A stretch of DNA of 35,570 nt, from assembly GCA_002344885.1 (NCBI GenBank), contig DDUQ01000034.1, forward strand, positions 1-35,570, in the 5' to 3' direction. A model generated the notes under the pieces. It made no database searches, was not told the DNA's origin, and was given only the letters and a program-made list of their open reading frames with translations. The position numbers and the translations under genes were made by a program. The stretch comes from Comamonadaceae bacterium UBA2334 (GTDB lineage: Bacteria > Pseudomonadota > Gammaproteobacteria > Burkholderiales > Burkholderiaceae_C). Below, one piece after another: positions 1-8,251 of the stretch. Numbering within the stretch: the stretch's first letter is position 1; every line of letters begins with the position of its first letter.

Positions 1-231
1 GCCCGTGACGTGGACCGGTTTGCAAGCGTCCGGTGGACCCCCGGTCTGGACGGCGTGCCCTTGCTGGAAGGCACGCTGGCCACGTTCGAATGCATCAACC
101 GCAGTCAGTACCCGGCAGGCGACCACATCATTTTTGTGGGCGAGGTAAGGGCCTGCAGACACACGAACACGCTTGCCCCGCTGCTGTACCACCGGGGCAA
201 GCTGCTCGACGACAGTCGGCTCGACACATGA
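1..231 (+). CDS. Flavin reductase domain protein, C-terminal part (left-truncated)
   Basis: The open frame runs in from the left edge without a stop, so this is the last 76 residues of a longer protein. The sequence shows the C-terminal half of the flavin reductase-like split-barrel fold: a W-T-P-G-L-D-G-V-P-L-L-E-G run, then F-E-C and A-G-D-H-I-I-F-V-G-E-V, ending with L-L-Y-H-R-G-K. These are typical of FMN-binding reductase components (HpaC/RutF-like) that supply reduced flavin to monooxygenases. The electron acceptor and partner oxygenase cannot be told from this fragment. Its TGA (229-231) overlaps the ATG of the downstream EamA gene, suggesting translational coupling. The family is fairly sure; the specific role is unknown. 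Confidence 0.8.
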   Translation, partial: ARDVDRFASVRWTPGLDGVPLLEGTLATFECINRSQYPAGDHIIFVGEVRACRHTNTLAPLLYHRGKLLDDSRLDT

Positions 232-1148
232 GCGCAGCCTCCCCGCCGGTTGTGAAGCCCCGCCTGGACCGACTGGCCATCGGCTTGCTGGTGGCCTGCT
301 GCGCGTTCTGGGGCCTGCAGCAAATTCTGATCAAGGCCACATTGGCCGAAGTGCCCACCTTGTGGCAGGGCACGCTGCGGACCGTCTGCGCCACGCTGTT
401 GCTCTGGCTGTGGTGCCGTGGGCGTGGCATTGCTTTGTTCAACCGCGATGGCAGCCTGTTGCCCGGGCTGCTGGCCGGCTCGCTGTTTGCAGGCGAATTT
501 GTGTGCATCTACATGGGCCTGCAGCACACCTCGGCTTCGCGGTTGACGGTGTTCCTGTACACCTCGCCGTTTGTGGTGGCCCTGCTGCTGCCGCGTTTTG
601 TGCTGACCGAACGCCTGCGGGGTCTGCAATGGGTGGGGCTGAGCGTGGCGTTTGCAGCGGTGGGGCTGGCATTTTCAGAAGGCTTTTCGGCCACCGCCGG
701 TAAACAGGGCCAACTGCTGGGCGATGCGCTGGGCCTGGCCGCAGGCGCGCTGTGGGGTCTGACGACATTGGCCCTGCGCACAACCGGCATGACACGGGTG
801 ACCGCCGAAAAAGCCCTGTTCTACCAACTGGGCGTGACCTCGCTGGTCATGCCGATCGCATCCCTCGCATCGGGTGACAGCTGGGGCCTGTCCTACCCGG
901 CATGGGTCTGGGGATCGCTGGCACTGCAGTCATTTGTGGGAGCGTTTGCGAGTTACCTGACCTGGATGTGGATGCTGCGCCATTACCCGGCCACCCAAAT
1001 GGCTTCCTTCACCTTCCTGACACCGCTGTTCGCGCTGGTCTTCGGTGTCATGCTGCTGGGCGAACCCCTGACCTGGCAGCTGGGCTTGGCCCTGGCAGGG
1101 GTGGCCGTGGGCATCGTGCTGGTCAACCGGAAACCCCGGGCAGCCTGA
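228..1148 (+). CDS. EamA/DMT-family inner-membrane transporter
   Basis: A 306-residue protein with about ten hydrophobic segments arranged as two similar halves, the usual size and layout of the drug/metabolite transporter (EamA, RhaT/YdcZ-like) family. The first half begins with A-F-W-G-L-Q (about residues 26-31) and contains T-S-A-S-R-L-T-V-F-L-Y-T (101-112). The second starts near residue 165 with A-L-W-G-L-T-T and ends with L-L-G-E-P-L-T-W (276-283), a hallmark of the second EamA repeat. Members export or import small metabolites, often amino acids or their derivatives; the substrate is not predictable here. The ATG at 228 is chosen because it overlaps the TGA of the preceding flavin reductase gene. 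Further upstream in-frame starts would sit inside that gene. Confidence 0.88.
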   Translation: MSAASPPVVKPRLDRLAIGLLVACCAFWGLQQILIKATLAEVPTLWQGTLRTVCATLLLWLWCRGRGIALFNRDGSLLPGLLAGSLFAGEFVCIYMGLQHTSASRLTVFLYTSPFVVALLLPRFVLTERLRGLQWVGLSVAFAAVGLAFSEGFSATAGKQGQLLGDALGLAAGALWGLTTLALRTTGMTRVTAEKALFYQLGVTSLVMPIASLASGDSWGLSYPAWVWGSLALQSFVGAFASYLTWMWMLRHYPATQMASFTFLTPLFALVFGVMLLGEPLTWQLGLALAGVAVGIVLVNRKPRAA

Positions 1149-1195
1149 CAAACGCCCATACCGCCGACGCATCGCGGCACGTCGCAACCCGACGT

Positions 1196-2065
1196 TCAGT
1201 CCATCGTGACCGCTGCCAGCGCAGGGTGAAGCTGGTCTTCCCACAGTTCGACCTCCGAGGCATCCACCTGCAGGAAAGCCAGGCAGGTGGCGCCGTGCTT
1301 TTGCCACTCCCGCGATTCAGGGGCCTGCTCGTGCCTTTGCACCAAGTGCTCGGCAATCAGGCCGATGGCCACCAGGCTGCGCACGCTCTGCGAGAACCCG
1401 TCTGAAGCCAGACAGCCGAAATCATGGTGCAGACGGATGGCCACGGCTGCGTCTGTCGGCAAGCGCCAGGTTTTGGCGACGATAGCCCCCACCACGGCAT
1501 GGTCGGTGCGATGGTTGGCGTTTTCTGTCTGGACGAACGTGCGGTCCTTGCGCGCCAGCGCCTCGGTGATGGTGGAACCGTAACCCTTCACACCCTGCAT
1601 CATCACCGGCATGCCCACATGGCAGAACAGCCCGAAGCTATAGGCCAGCCCCGCGTCCATAGAGTACAGCAGGCTACCGATGTGTTCGCAGGCAATGGCC
1701 CGGCGGGTGGAGCTTTCCCAGAAATGAGCCAGCATGGCCGACTGAGGCCGGATGGCCTGACGCGTCAGAAAACCGCTGAGCAACCGCACCGCAGGCTGCA
1801 GCCCGATCACCGTCATGGCCTGCCCCACCGTGTTCACACGGTGCTCCAGCGCATACAAGGGGCTGTTGGCCTGCCGGATGAGTGCTGCAGCCATGGCCAC
1901 GTCGGCGCTGGCGATGCGGTCGATTTCCACCACATCCGGCTCTGCGGTGGCCGTTGCCTGCTGCAGGCGCACCAGCAAGTCCGGACACGGGGGAATGACA
2001 ATGTCCCTGACCGGCCCGCTGCGCCGGGCATCGTCCAGTTCCTTTTGGATGCGGTCTGTGCTCAT
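1196..2065 (-). CDS. HDOD-domain signalling protein
   Basis: A 289-residue soluble protein. Residues about 20-215 match the HDOD output domain: the opening I-V-I-P-P-C-P-D-L-L, then D-R-I-A-S-A-D-V-A-M-A-A-A-L-I-R (49-64), N-S-P-L-Y (67-71) and V-G-Q-A-M-T-V-I-G (80-88). The helix that carries the catalytic His-Asp pair in true HD phosphohydrolases reads L-F-C-H-V-G here (146-151), so the HD doublet is absent. This fits HDOD proteins, which usually act by protein contacts rather than catalysis and are common near c-di-GMP and chemotaxis genes. The ATG at 2065 leaves the domain intact. An upstream in-frame start at 2242 would add 59 low-complexity residues, and no convincing ribosome site decides between them. 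It is divergent from the response regulator at 2305. Confidence 0.82.
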   Translation of the reverse strand: MSTDRIQKELDDARRSGPVRDIVIPPCPDLLVRLQQATATAEPDVVEIDRIASADVAMAAALIRQANSPLYALEHRVNTVGQAMTVIGLQPAVRLLSGFLTRQAIRPQSAMLAHFWESSTRRAIACEHIGSLLYSMDAGLAYSFGLFCHVGMPVMMQGVKGYGSTITEALARKDRTFVQTENANHRTDHAVVGAIVAKTWRLPTDAAVAIRLHHDFGCLASDGFSQSVRSLVAIGLIAEHLVQRHEQAPESREWQKHGATCLAFLQVDASEVELWEDQLHPALAAVTMD

Positions 2066-2267
2066 GCGAAAGAAGAGGCAATGATGTGTGAACAGGTCTG
2101 CCCATGATAAGCGCTGCACCAACGGAAACGCAGCGGAAACACCCCTACTTTCTCGCTGACCCACCCAAGCCGACACCGGGCTTGCCAATCGTTTCAACGC
2201 TTGTTTGACGCAGATCAGACTGCGCTGAACAGAACCCGCCACAATTCGAACCCTGTTTTCGCCTGAT

Positions 2268-2291
2268 TGACAGCAGCAACCACTGTTGTCA
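2268..2291. promoter_or_regulatory. 24-bp inverted repeat upstream of response-regulator gene
   Basis: Arms TGACAGCAG and CTGTTGTCA are complementary except for one G-T position and are separated by six bases. The element ends 13 bases before the ATG at 2305. It could be an operator (NarL-type regulators often bind dyads) or an RNA hairpin near the ribosome site. Function is inferred from symmetry and position only. Confidence 0.4.
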
Positions 2292-2304
2292 CGCTCCGCC
2301 CACC

Positions 2305-2940
2305 ATGCGTGCCTTGCTCATCGACGACCACATGCTGTTTTCCCAGGGACTGAGGTTCCTGCTGGAAGACTTGCACCCCACGCTGCAATGCGACAGCGCC
2401 ACCTCCATTGCCGAGGCGTTGACCCGGACCGGGCCTTACGACCTGATCCTGCTTGACTACCGCCTGCCCGACAGCCAGGGCTCTGACGGGCTGGTGCGTG
2501 TGCTCGGTGCGCACCCCGACTCGCCAGTCATGATGCTCTCGGGCGACGCTCAACCTGAACTGGTCAATGAATTGGTCGAGCTGGGTGCTGCCGGTTTCGT
2601 GTCTAAATCCGCCGACACCGAAACATTGCTGGGCGCCTTACGCACCATACTGGCAGGCGGGGTGTACCTGCCACCGCATGCGGTGGCGCTGCGTGAGCCA
2701 CAGACACAGCTGGCCGCCACGTCATCGGCTGTGGCCAGCCTGTCGCCGCGCCAACTCGACTGCCTGCTCAAGCTGGCACAGGGCAAACCCAACAAGACCA
2801 TCGCCCGCGAGCTGGACCTGGCCGAAAGCACGGTCAAAACCCACGTCACAGCGGTGTTCGCAGCGTTGGGTGTCAACTCGCGGGCCGAAGCCGTGTTCAA
2901 GGCGGCCTCTCTGGGCCTGTTGCCCAGCAACCACACCTGA
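2305..2940 (+). CDS. NarL/FixJ-type response regulator (REC-LuxR HTH)
   Basis: A 211-residue two-domain response regulator of typical length. The receiver domain shows the acidic pair D7-D8, the phosphoacceptor D51 in L-I-L-L-D-Y-R-L-P-D and the conserved lysine K101 in F-V-S-K-S. A linker of about 25 residues leads to a GerE/LuxR helix-turn-helix at about 145-205, starting L-S-P-R-Q-L-D and with recognition helix E-S-T-V-K-T-H-V. No histidine kinase is adjacent on the same strand, so it is an orphan locally. It is divergent from the HDOD gene and convergent with the acetoacetyl-CoA synthetase gene, 40 bases downstream. A near-perfect dyad just before its start may be an autoregulatory site. 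The target regulon is unknown. Confidence 0.92.
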   Translation: MRALLIDDHMLFSQGLRFLLEDLHPTLQCDSATSIAEALTRTGPYDLILLDYRLPDSQGSDGLVRVLGAHPDSPVMMLSGDAQPELVNELVELGAAGFVSKSADTETLLGALRTILAGGVYLPPHAVALREPQTQLAATSSAVASLSPRQLDCLLKLAQGKPNKTIARELDLAESTVKTHVTAVFAALGVNSRAEAVFKAASLGLLPSNHT

Positions 2941-2980
2941 ACACAGCTACCCCGGCCATTGGCCAGCAGCGCCGAACCGC

Positions 2981-5056
2981 TCATCCGCCAGGCGCACCCG
3001 CATGCGGGTGGCGCGAACGGGCGTATGCCCCGTACCACGCGAGGCAGTCAGGGTTGGCCATGGCATCGCGGTTGACTACCTTGCTCAGGTCCTGGCCCAG
3101 CAGCAGCTTCTTGATGGGCAGTTCCTGCTTCTTGCCGGAAAGGGTGCGGGGAATGTCGGGTGCGGCCACGATGTCGTCAGGCACAAAACGCGGTGACAAG
3201 GCCTGGCGGATGGCCGCACGGATGCGCTCGACGAGTGGCTCATCCAGCATCAGCCCGGGGCGCAGCGTCACGAACAGGGGCATGAAGCTCTCGCGGCCCA
3301 GATACTCCAGGTCCACCACCAGGCTGTCGAGCACTTCGGGCAAGGCCTCGACGGCGTTGTAGATCTCGCTGGTGCCCATGCGCAGGCCATGGCGGTTGAT
3401 GGTGGCGTCGCTGCGGCCATAGATGATGCAGCCCCCGTCGGCACCCACCTTCAGCCAGTCGCCGTGGCGCCAAACACCTGGGTAGGTATCAAAATAGCTC
3501 GACAGGTAGCGGGCATGGTTCTGGTCGCCCCAGAAGTACAGCGGCATGGACGGAATGGGCTGCGTGCACACCAGTTCACCCACTTCGCCCACGACGGCCT
3601 TGCCCTCTTCGTTCCACGCCTCGACAGCGCAGCCCAGCAGGCGGCACTGCATCTGTCCCGGCACCTGCGGCAGATCGCGGTTGCCGCCGATGAACGCCCC
3701 GCAGAAGTCGGTGCCACCGGAGATGTTGCACCACCAGATTTCAGGCGTGCCCAGGCGGCGGAACTGCTCGGTCCCCCAGTGCTGCACGTCTTCGGCCAGC
3801 GGCGAACCGGTGGCACCCAAGGCGCGGATGCGGCTCAGGTCGTGGCCCTGGGCTTGCAGGATCGGCAAATCCACCCCGGCCTTCATACAGTTGGCGTAGA
3901 ACGCCGCACCGGCACCGAACCAGGTCACCCGATGGCGGGCGGCGAAGCGCCACAGCACCGTCCAGTCCGGGGACTCCTTGCTGCCACCGGGGCTGCCATC
4001 GAACAGCACCACCGTGGTGCCGCCGGCCAACCCGGCCAGCTGGGCATTCCACATCACCCAGCCGGTGGAGCTGTACCAGTGGAAGCGCTCGCCGAGGTTG
4101 TTGGCGTCGGCGCTGGCGCCAATGTCGTTGTGCAGGCACTTCAGTGCCAGCAGCGTCATCAGGATGCCGCCGTGCCCGTGCACGATGGGTTTGGGCAAGC
4201 CGGTGGTGCCGCTGGAATAGACGATCCACAACGGGTGGTCGAACGGCAACCAGTCTGGTTCGAAACCGTAGGTTTCAGCATCTTTTTTGCCGCTGGCGCT
4301 TGACCAGTCTACATAGTCAGCTACGCTTTGCTGTGCATGCGGGGTGCGCAACAGCACCAGGTGCCTGACGCTGGGCAGCGCGCCACGAAGACCCTCCACG
4401 GTGGCCGAACGGTCCAGCGCCTTGCCGGCGTAGTACACGCCGTCGGTGGCAATCAGCACCTTGGGTTCGATCTGGCGGAAACGGTCCAGCACGGCAGGGG
4501 TGCCCATGTCGGGGGCGCACACGCTCCAGATGGCACCGATGCTGGCACAGGCCAGGAACGCAACCATGGTTTCCGGCACGTTGGGCAGGTAGGCGGCCAC
4601 GCGGTCTCCGCGCTGCACGCCCAGTTCACGCAGGGTCAGGGCCACCGACGCCACCTGACGGCGCAGCTCGGGCCAACTCAGCTCGCGTGCCTCGCCGCGC
4701 TCGTTGTCGCTCACGATGGCTGGCAGCCCGAGCGCATGGGCGGCATCGGCGTGGCGCAGGACCTGATGGGCGTAGTTCACCTGCGCACCGTTGAACCATT
4801 GCACATGCGGCATGGGGCCACCTTGCAATAAGGCCGTGTGCGGCGTCGGCGAATCCATCTCGAAGTGGTCCCAAATGCTTTGCCAAAACGCCGGCAGATC
4901 CGTGGTAGACCAGCGCCACAGGTCGTCGTAGCTGTCAAACACCAGGCCGCGGTGCTGGCGAAGCCAGTCCTGGTACAGACGCAGCCGGGGCACAAACGGG
5001 GGAACGGCACAGGACTGTTCCGGGGCAAGGGAAGAAGAGCCAGATGGGTGATGCAT
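2981..5056 (-). CDS. Acetoacetyl-CoA synthetase
   Basis: A 691-residue member of the ANL (acyl/aryl-CoA synthetase) family that activates acetoacetate with ATP and CoA, feeding ketone bodies or polyhydroxybutyrate breakdown products into acetyl-CoA. The N-terminal domain has W-F-N-G-A-Q-V-N-Y-A (87-96), typical of acetoacetate rather than acetate ligases. The AMP-binding P-loop is Y-S-S-G-T-T-G-L-P-K-P (280-290). The G-R-S-D-A-T-I-N-R-H-G-L-R-M-G motif is at 547-561, and the C-terminal catalytic lysine region is T-L-S-G-K-K-Q-E-L-P (638-647). Length is slightly above the usual 650-670. The ATG at 5056 is the plausible start; the frame stays open upstream but that stretch has no family similarity. 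It is divergent from the NCS2 permease gene. The gene is often called acsA or aacS in this group. Confidence 0.92.
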   Translation of the reverse strand: MHHPSGSSSLAPEQSCAVPPFVPRLRLYQDWLRQHRGLVFDSYDDLWRWSTTDLPAFWQSIWDHFEMDSPTPHTALLQGGPMPHVQWFNGAQVNYAHQVLRHADAAHALGLPAIVSDNERGEARELSWPELRRQVASVALTLRELGVQRGDRVAAYLPNVPETMVAFLACASIGAIWSVCAPDMGTPAVLDRFRQIEPKVLIATDGVYYAGKALDRSATVEGLRGALPSVRHLVLLRTPHAQQSVADYVDWSSASGKKDAETYGFEPDWLPFDHPLWIVYSSGTTGLPKPIVHGHGGILMTLLALKCLHNDIGASADANNLGERFHWYSSTGWVMWNAQLAGLAGGTTVVLFDGSPGGSKESPDWTVLWRFAARHRVTWFGAGAAFYANCMKAGVDLPILQAQGHDLSRIRALGATGSPLAEDVQHWGTEQFRRLGTPEIWWCNISGGTDFCGAFIGGNRDLPQVPGQMQCRLLGCAVEAWNEEGKAVVGEVGELVCTQPIPSMPLYFWGDQNHARYLSSYFDTYPGVWRHGDWLKVGADGGCIIYGRSDATINRHGLRMGTSEIYNAVEALPEVLDSLVVDLEYLGRESFMPLFVTLRPGLMLDEPLVERIRAAIRQALSPRFVPDDIVAAPDIPRTLSGKKQELPIKKLLLGQDLSKVVNRDAMANPDCLAWYGAYARSRHPHAGAPGG

Positions 5057-5189
5057 GGCGAGGCAGTGTGCCGCCCAGGCGGGCCCGGATGCAAGCGGGA
5101 GAACACCCGAAACCCGCCATCCGATCGCTCCGGGTGACGCGCAGATGACAGCAACAGACGGTGCACAAACTGTCTGGAGCCTGACAAGG

Positions 5190-5225
5190 CCTGTACCGCC
5201 GCTGCGGACAGGCGCAGAATGCGCC
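5190..5225 (+). promoter_or_regulatory. Two overlapping hairpins in the leader of the uracil-type permease gene
   Basis: Hairpin 1 (5190-5212): CCTGT-A-CCGC pairs with GCGG-ACAGG around a CGCT loop, with one bulged A. Hairpin 2 (5211-5225): GGCGC pairs with GCGCC around AGAAT. They share bases 5211-5212, so both cannot form fully at once. The element ends 27 bases before the permease ATG at 5253. An RNA switch is possible, but no U-tract follows, and the gene could be controlled in other ways. Inference only. Confidence 0.3.
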
Positions 5226-5252
5226 CCACCTTCACTTTCACGGAACTTGACC

Positions 5253-6542
5253 ATGAGTTTTATGCAATGGACTGAAAAGCCCGACACCGCGCTGCAGGCT
5301 GGCGGTGTCATCGGCCCGGACGAACGGCTGCCCTGGGGAGCCACCACCGCCATGGGGGTGCAACACCTGATTGCCATGTTCGGTGCAACGGTGCTGGCCC
5401 CCATCCTGATGGGGTTCAACCCCAACGTGGCGGTGCTGATGAGCGGCGTGGGCACGCTGATCTTCTTCTTCATGACCGGCGGCAAGGTGCCCAGCTACCT
5501 GGGCTCCAGTTTTGCGTTCATCGGTGTCGTGATCGCGGCCACGGGTTATGCCGGGCCAGGGGCGAATGCCAACATCGGCGTGGCGCTGGGCGGCATCATC
5601 GCGTGCGGACTGGTCTACACGCTCATCGGTGCCGTGGTACATGCCACAGGCACCGGTTGGATCGAACGCTTCATGCCACCGGTGGTCACCGGTTCGGTGG
5701 TCGCGGTCATCGGGCTGAACCTGGCACACATCCCCATCAAGAACATGGCACCCACCGGGTTCGATGCCTGGATGCAGGCCATCACCTTCGTGTGCGTGGG
5801 TCTGGTGGCCGTCTTCACCAAGGGCATGGTGCAGCGGTTGCTGATTCTGATGGGCCTGATCGTGGCCAGCGTCATCTACGCGGTGCTGACCAACGGCATG
5901 GGGCTGGGCAAGCCGCTGGACCTGTCGGGCGTGGCCAATGCCGCCTGGTTCGGCCTGCCCAGTTTCAGCAGCCCCGTGTTCAGTGCCAACGCCATGCTGC
6001 TGATCGCGCCGGTGGCCATTATCCTGGTGGCCGAGAACCTGGGCCACATCAAGGCCGTGACCGCCATGACCGGCAAAGACCTGGACCAGTACATGGGCCG
6101 GGCCTTCATGGGCGACGGCGTGGCCACCATGGTCAGCGGCGGCGTGGGCGGCACCGGCGTGACCACCTATGCCGAGAACATCGGCGTGATGGCCGCCACC
6201 AAAATCTACAGCACGGCTGTGTTCCTGGTGGCAGCGTGCATGGCCATTCTGCTGGGCTTCAGCCCCAAATTCGGCGCGCTGATCCAGGCCATTCCGCTGG
6301 CCGTCATGGGCGGCGTCAGCATCGTGGTGTTCGGCCTGATTGCGGTGGCCGGCGCCAAAATCTGGGTGGACAACAAGGTTGACTTCAGCGACAACAAAAA
6401 CCTGCTGGTCGCGGCCATCACCCTGGTGCTGGGCACGGGCGAATTCACACTGAAATTTGGCGACTTTGCCCTGGGCGGCATCGGTACTGCCACGTTCGGC
6501 GCCATCGGGCTGTATGCACTGCTGAACCGCAAGGCGGGTTGA
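5253..6542 (+). CDS. NCS2-family nucleobase permease, uracil (UraA)-type
   Basis: A 429-residue polytopic membrane protein of the nucleobase-cation symporter-2 (uracil-xanthine permease) family, with about 14 hydrophobic segments. It starts with the typical lead-in L-P-W-G-A-T-T-A-M-G-V-Q-H and L-I-A-M-F-G-A-T-V-L-A-P. The substrate-site motifs are A-E-N-L-G-H-I-K-A-V (E261 at the position of the substrate-binding glutamate) and G-G-T-G-V-T-T-Y-A-E-N-I-G-V. The T-T-Y-x-E-N-I-G-V form is the uracil/pyrimidine branch (UraA, RutG, PyrP) rather than the xanthine/urate branch. It probably imports uracil by proton symport for salvage. The ATG at 5253 has a GGAA-containing stretch just upstream. A strong intrinsic terminator follows at 6572. 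Confidence 0.9.
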   Translation: MSFMQWTEKPDTALQAGGVIGPDERLPWGATTAMGVQHLIAMFGATVLAPILMGFNPNVAVLMSGVGTLIFFFMTGGKVPSYLGSSFAFIGVVIAATGYAGPGANANIGVALGGIIACGLVYTLIGAVVHATGTGWIERFMPPVVTGSVVAVIGLNLAHIPIKNMAPTGFDAWMQAITFVCVGLVAVFTKGMVQRLLILMGLIVASVIYAVLTNGMGLGKPLDLSGVANAAWFGLPSFSSPVFSANAMLLIAPVAIILVAENLGHIKAVTAMTGKDLDQYMGRAFMGDGVATMVSGGVGGTGVTTYAENIGVMAATKIYSTAVFLVAACMAILLGFSPKFGALIQAIPLAVMGGVSIVVFGLIAVAGAKIWVDNKVDFSDNKNLLVAAITLVLGTGEFTLKFGDFALGGIGTATFGAIGLYALLNRKAG

Positions 6543-6571
6543 TTCACCCAAACTATCCATAGCATTCTGAC

Positions 6572-6603
6572 CATGCCCATCGGGCGGTGGGCATGATTTT
6601 TTA
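6572..6603 (+). terminator. Intrinsic terminator after the NCS2 permease gene
   Basis: Perfect 8-bp stem CATGCCCA/TGGGCATG with an 8-base loop, followed by a T-rich run (ATTTTTTATTT). It lies 29 bases after the permease stop and only 12 bases before the next ATG, so the thioesterase gene would need read-through or a promoter within this same stretch. Confidence 0.88.
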
Positions 6604-6614
6604 TTTGAAATGAC

Positions 6615-7070
6615 ATGAGCACATCCACCATCTGGCAAAAGCCCATCGACCTGGCCACGATTGCTGCCACCGGGGCTGGTACGGCCGTCGAGCACCTGGG
6701 CATCGAGGTGCATACCATTCTGGACGACGGGCTGGTGGCGCGCATGCCGGTCGATGCTCGCACCCGCCAGCCCATGGGCCTGTTGCACGGTGGCGTGAGC
6801 GTGGTGCTGGCCGAAACGCTGGGCTCGCTCGGTGCCTACTTTGCGTCGCCACCCGGCCACGTCACGGTCGGGCTGGACATCAACGCCAACCACCTCCGCG
6901 CTGTGCGCTCAGGTTGGGTCACTGGCACGGCCAAACCGGTTCACCTGGGACGAACCACACACGTTTGGGCGATTGAAATTGCCAATGAAGCGGGCCAACT
7001 GGTCTGCGTCTCACGCATCACCATGGCCATCCTGACGCAGCCACCCGGACAGTCGGGCCAGCAGGACTGA
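6615..7070 (+). CDS. Hotdog-fold acyl-CoA thioesterase (PaaI/YdiI-type)
   Basis: A 151-residue single-domain hotdog-fold thioesterase of typical length. The catalytic helix region reads G-L-L-H-G-G-V-S-V-V-L-A-E-T-L-G-S. H58 and E67 are nine residues apart, the same spacing as the histidine and catalytic glutamate of YdiI/MenI, the 1,4-dihydroxy-2-naphthoyl-CoA thioesterase. The second half, with L-D-I-N-A-N-H-L and the H-L-G-R-T-T strand, also matches the PaaI superfamily. It hydrolyses an aromatic or medium-chain acyl-CoA, but the true substrate cannot be read from sequence. Its start lies immediately behind the terminator of the permease gene, and it is convergent with the LysR gene 26 bases downstream. 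Confidence 0.87.
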   Translation: MSTSTIWQKPIDLATIAATGAGTAVEHLGIEVHTILDDGLVARMPVDARTRQPMGLLHGGVSVVLAETLGSLGAYFASPPGHVTVGLDINANHLRAVRSGWVTGTAKPVHLGRTTHVWAIEIANEAGQLVCVSRITMAILTQPPGQSGQQD

Positions 7071-7096
7071 AGAAAACCGGGCTTGGGCAGGCGTGG

Positions 7097-8038
7097 TCAA
7101 CACGCGCCTATGGCCATGTCCATGCGCCGTCGGGTTTCCCGGATCAGGTAGTCCATGAACACCTGCGTGCGACGGGGCACAAAGCGGCGGCTGGGCAGCG
7201 CCGCAAACAAAGTGAACCGCCCGGTGATCCAATCTGGCAACACCCGGATCAGCGTCTGGCTGCACAGGTGCGGAATAGCCAGCTCAACTGGCAGCGACGT
7301 GATGCCCACCCCGTCCAGCGCGGCTCGCAGCAGGGTGTCGGTGTGGTTGGCCCACAGCACGGGCCGGATGCTGGTCTCCACCGCCTCTTGCCCCCCAGCC
7401 GCGCCCTTGTCGCCTTCAGACCGGTACAGCTTCCAGCCTTGAGGCCGGGCACCGCCGATGTGCAGGCGCGCGCCCTCGTGGGCCGCCAGATCAGCTGGTT
7501 CGTTTGGCACCCCCATTCGCTGCAGATAGGCTGGCGCGGCCACCAGAATGCCAAACGACTCCAGCACCGGGCGGGCCACCACGTTGCCGTTGAAGTCAGA
7601 CGGTGCGCCCATCAGGGTGATGTCGAACTGCTCGACCGTGGGGTTGGCCGGCGCATCCACATCGATGTCGAGCACGACGTTGGGGTACTCGGTGCGGAAA
7701 CCCGCGATCAGCGGTGCCAGCACGTGCACAGCCAGCACCGGCGGCGCATGCACCCGCAACGTGCCCTGTATTTCGTCAGTCTGTGCGCTGGCCACCGCGT
7801 GGGCCTCGTCAATCGCGTCGAGGATGGGGTTCACCTTGTCCAGGTACACACGCCCGGCCTCGGTGAGCACCATGCGGCGCGTGGTGCGCTGGATGAGCCG
7901 CGTGCCCAGGTGCTCCTCCAGGTCCACCACCAGCCGGGTCACGACCGTGGCCGACAGGTCCAGCTTGCGTGCCGCACCCGAGAAACTGCCTTCGGTGGCC
8001 ACCTGTTGAAACACACGCATGGAAAGCAATCGGTCCAT
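7097..8038 (-). CDS. LysR-family transcriptional regulator
   Basis: A 313-residue LysR-type regulator. The N-terminal winged helix-turn-helix spans about residues 3-62: M-R-V-F-Q-Q-V-A-T-E-G-S-F-S-G-A-A-R-K-L and the following T-R-L-V-V-D-L-E-E-H-L-G-T-R-L. The conserved R-T-T-R-R, then L-T-E-A-G close the DNA-binding domain. The rest is the periplasmic-binding-protein-like effector domain (about 90-300). Such proteins usually control a divergently transcribed neighbour and their own gene. Here the divergent neighbour is the small exported protein at 8252, across a 213-base AT-rich gap holding a perfect 6-bp-arm dyad. The effector is unknown. It resembles the many CrgA/DsdC-like regulators of Burkholderiales. 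Confidence 0.93.
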   Translation of the reverse strand: MDRLLSMRVFQQVATEGSFSGAARKLDLSATVVTRLVVDLEEHLGTRLIQRTTRRMVLTEAGRVYLDKVNPILDAIDEAHAVASAQTDEIQGTLRVHAPPVLAVHVLAPLIAGFRTEYPNVVLDIDVDAPANPTVEQFDITLMGAPSDFNGNVVARPVLESFGILVAAPAYLQRMGVPNEPADLAAHEGARLHIGGARPQGWKLYRSEGDKGAAGGQEAVETSIRPVLWANHTDTLLRAALDGVGITSLPVELAIPHLCSQTLIRVLPDWITGRFTLFAALPSRRFVPRRTQVFMDYLIRETRRRMDMAIGAC

Positions 8039-8093
8039 AGGGGGTGCAGGCGCCGTTTCAAGGGCCTATTTGTTGCGTTATTGGAAAAAATGA

Positions 8094-8108
8094 ATCAAAT
8101 ATTTTGAT
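8094..8108. promoter_or_regulatory. Palindrome in the LysR / small exported protein intergenic region
   Basis: ATCAAA-TAT-TTTGAT is a perfect inverted repeat in an unusually AT-rich stretch, with a further TTTGAT half-site at 8117-8122. The length and T...A ends fit a LysR-type binding box. It lies 56 bases upstream of the LysR ATG and about 145 upstream of the divergent gene. The match is visual only. Confidence 0.45.
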
Positions 8109-8251
8109 ATTTTTCTTTTGATTTAGCAAGAGTACAGTTCACCCCATCGATGAGCCAGACACACACACGACTCACCGAGGCGGGAACCAGACGGGCCAAC
8201 AGGTGGCCCGCCCAGCCCGAAACGTCAAACTGAACCGAAAGGACTTGCATC

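Noticed and set aside
1196..2242. Longer HDOD protein starting at 2242
   Set aside because: The extra 59 residues have no family similarity and would fill the divergent promoter region of the response regulator.
5238..6893. A 551-residue open frame on the minus strand, opposite the NCS2 permease gene
   Set aside because: Its composition (very rich in His, Gln, Gly, Asp) is that of a GC-rich antisense shadow; the plus-strand permease has clear family motifs.
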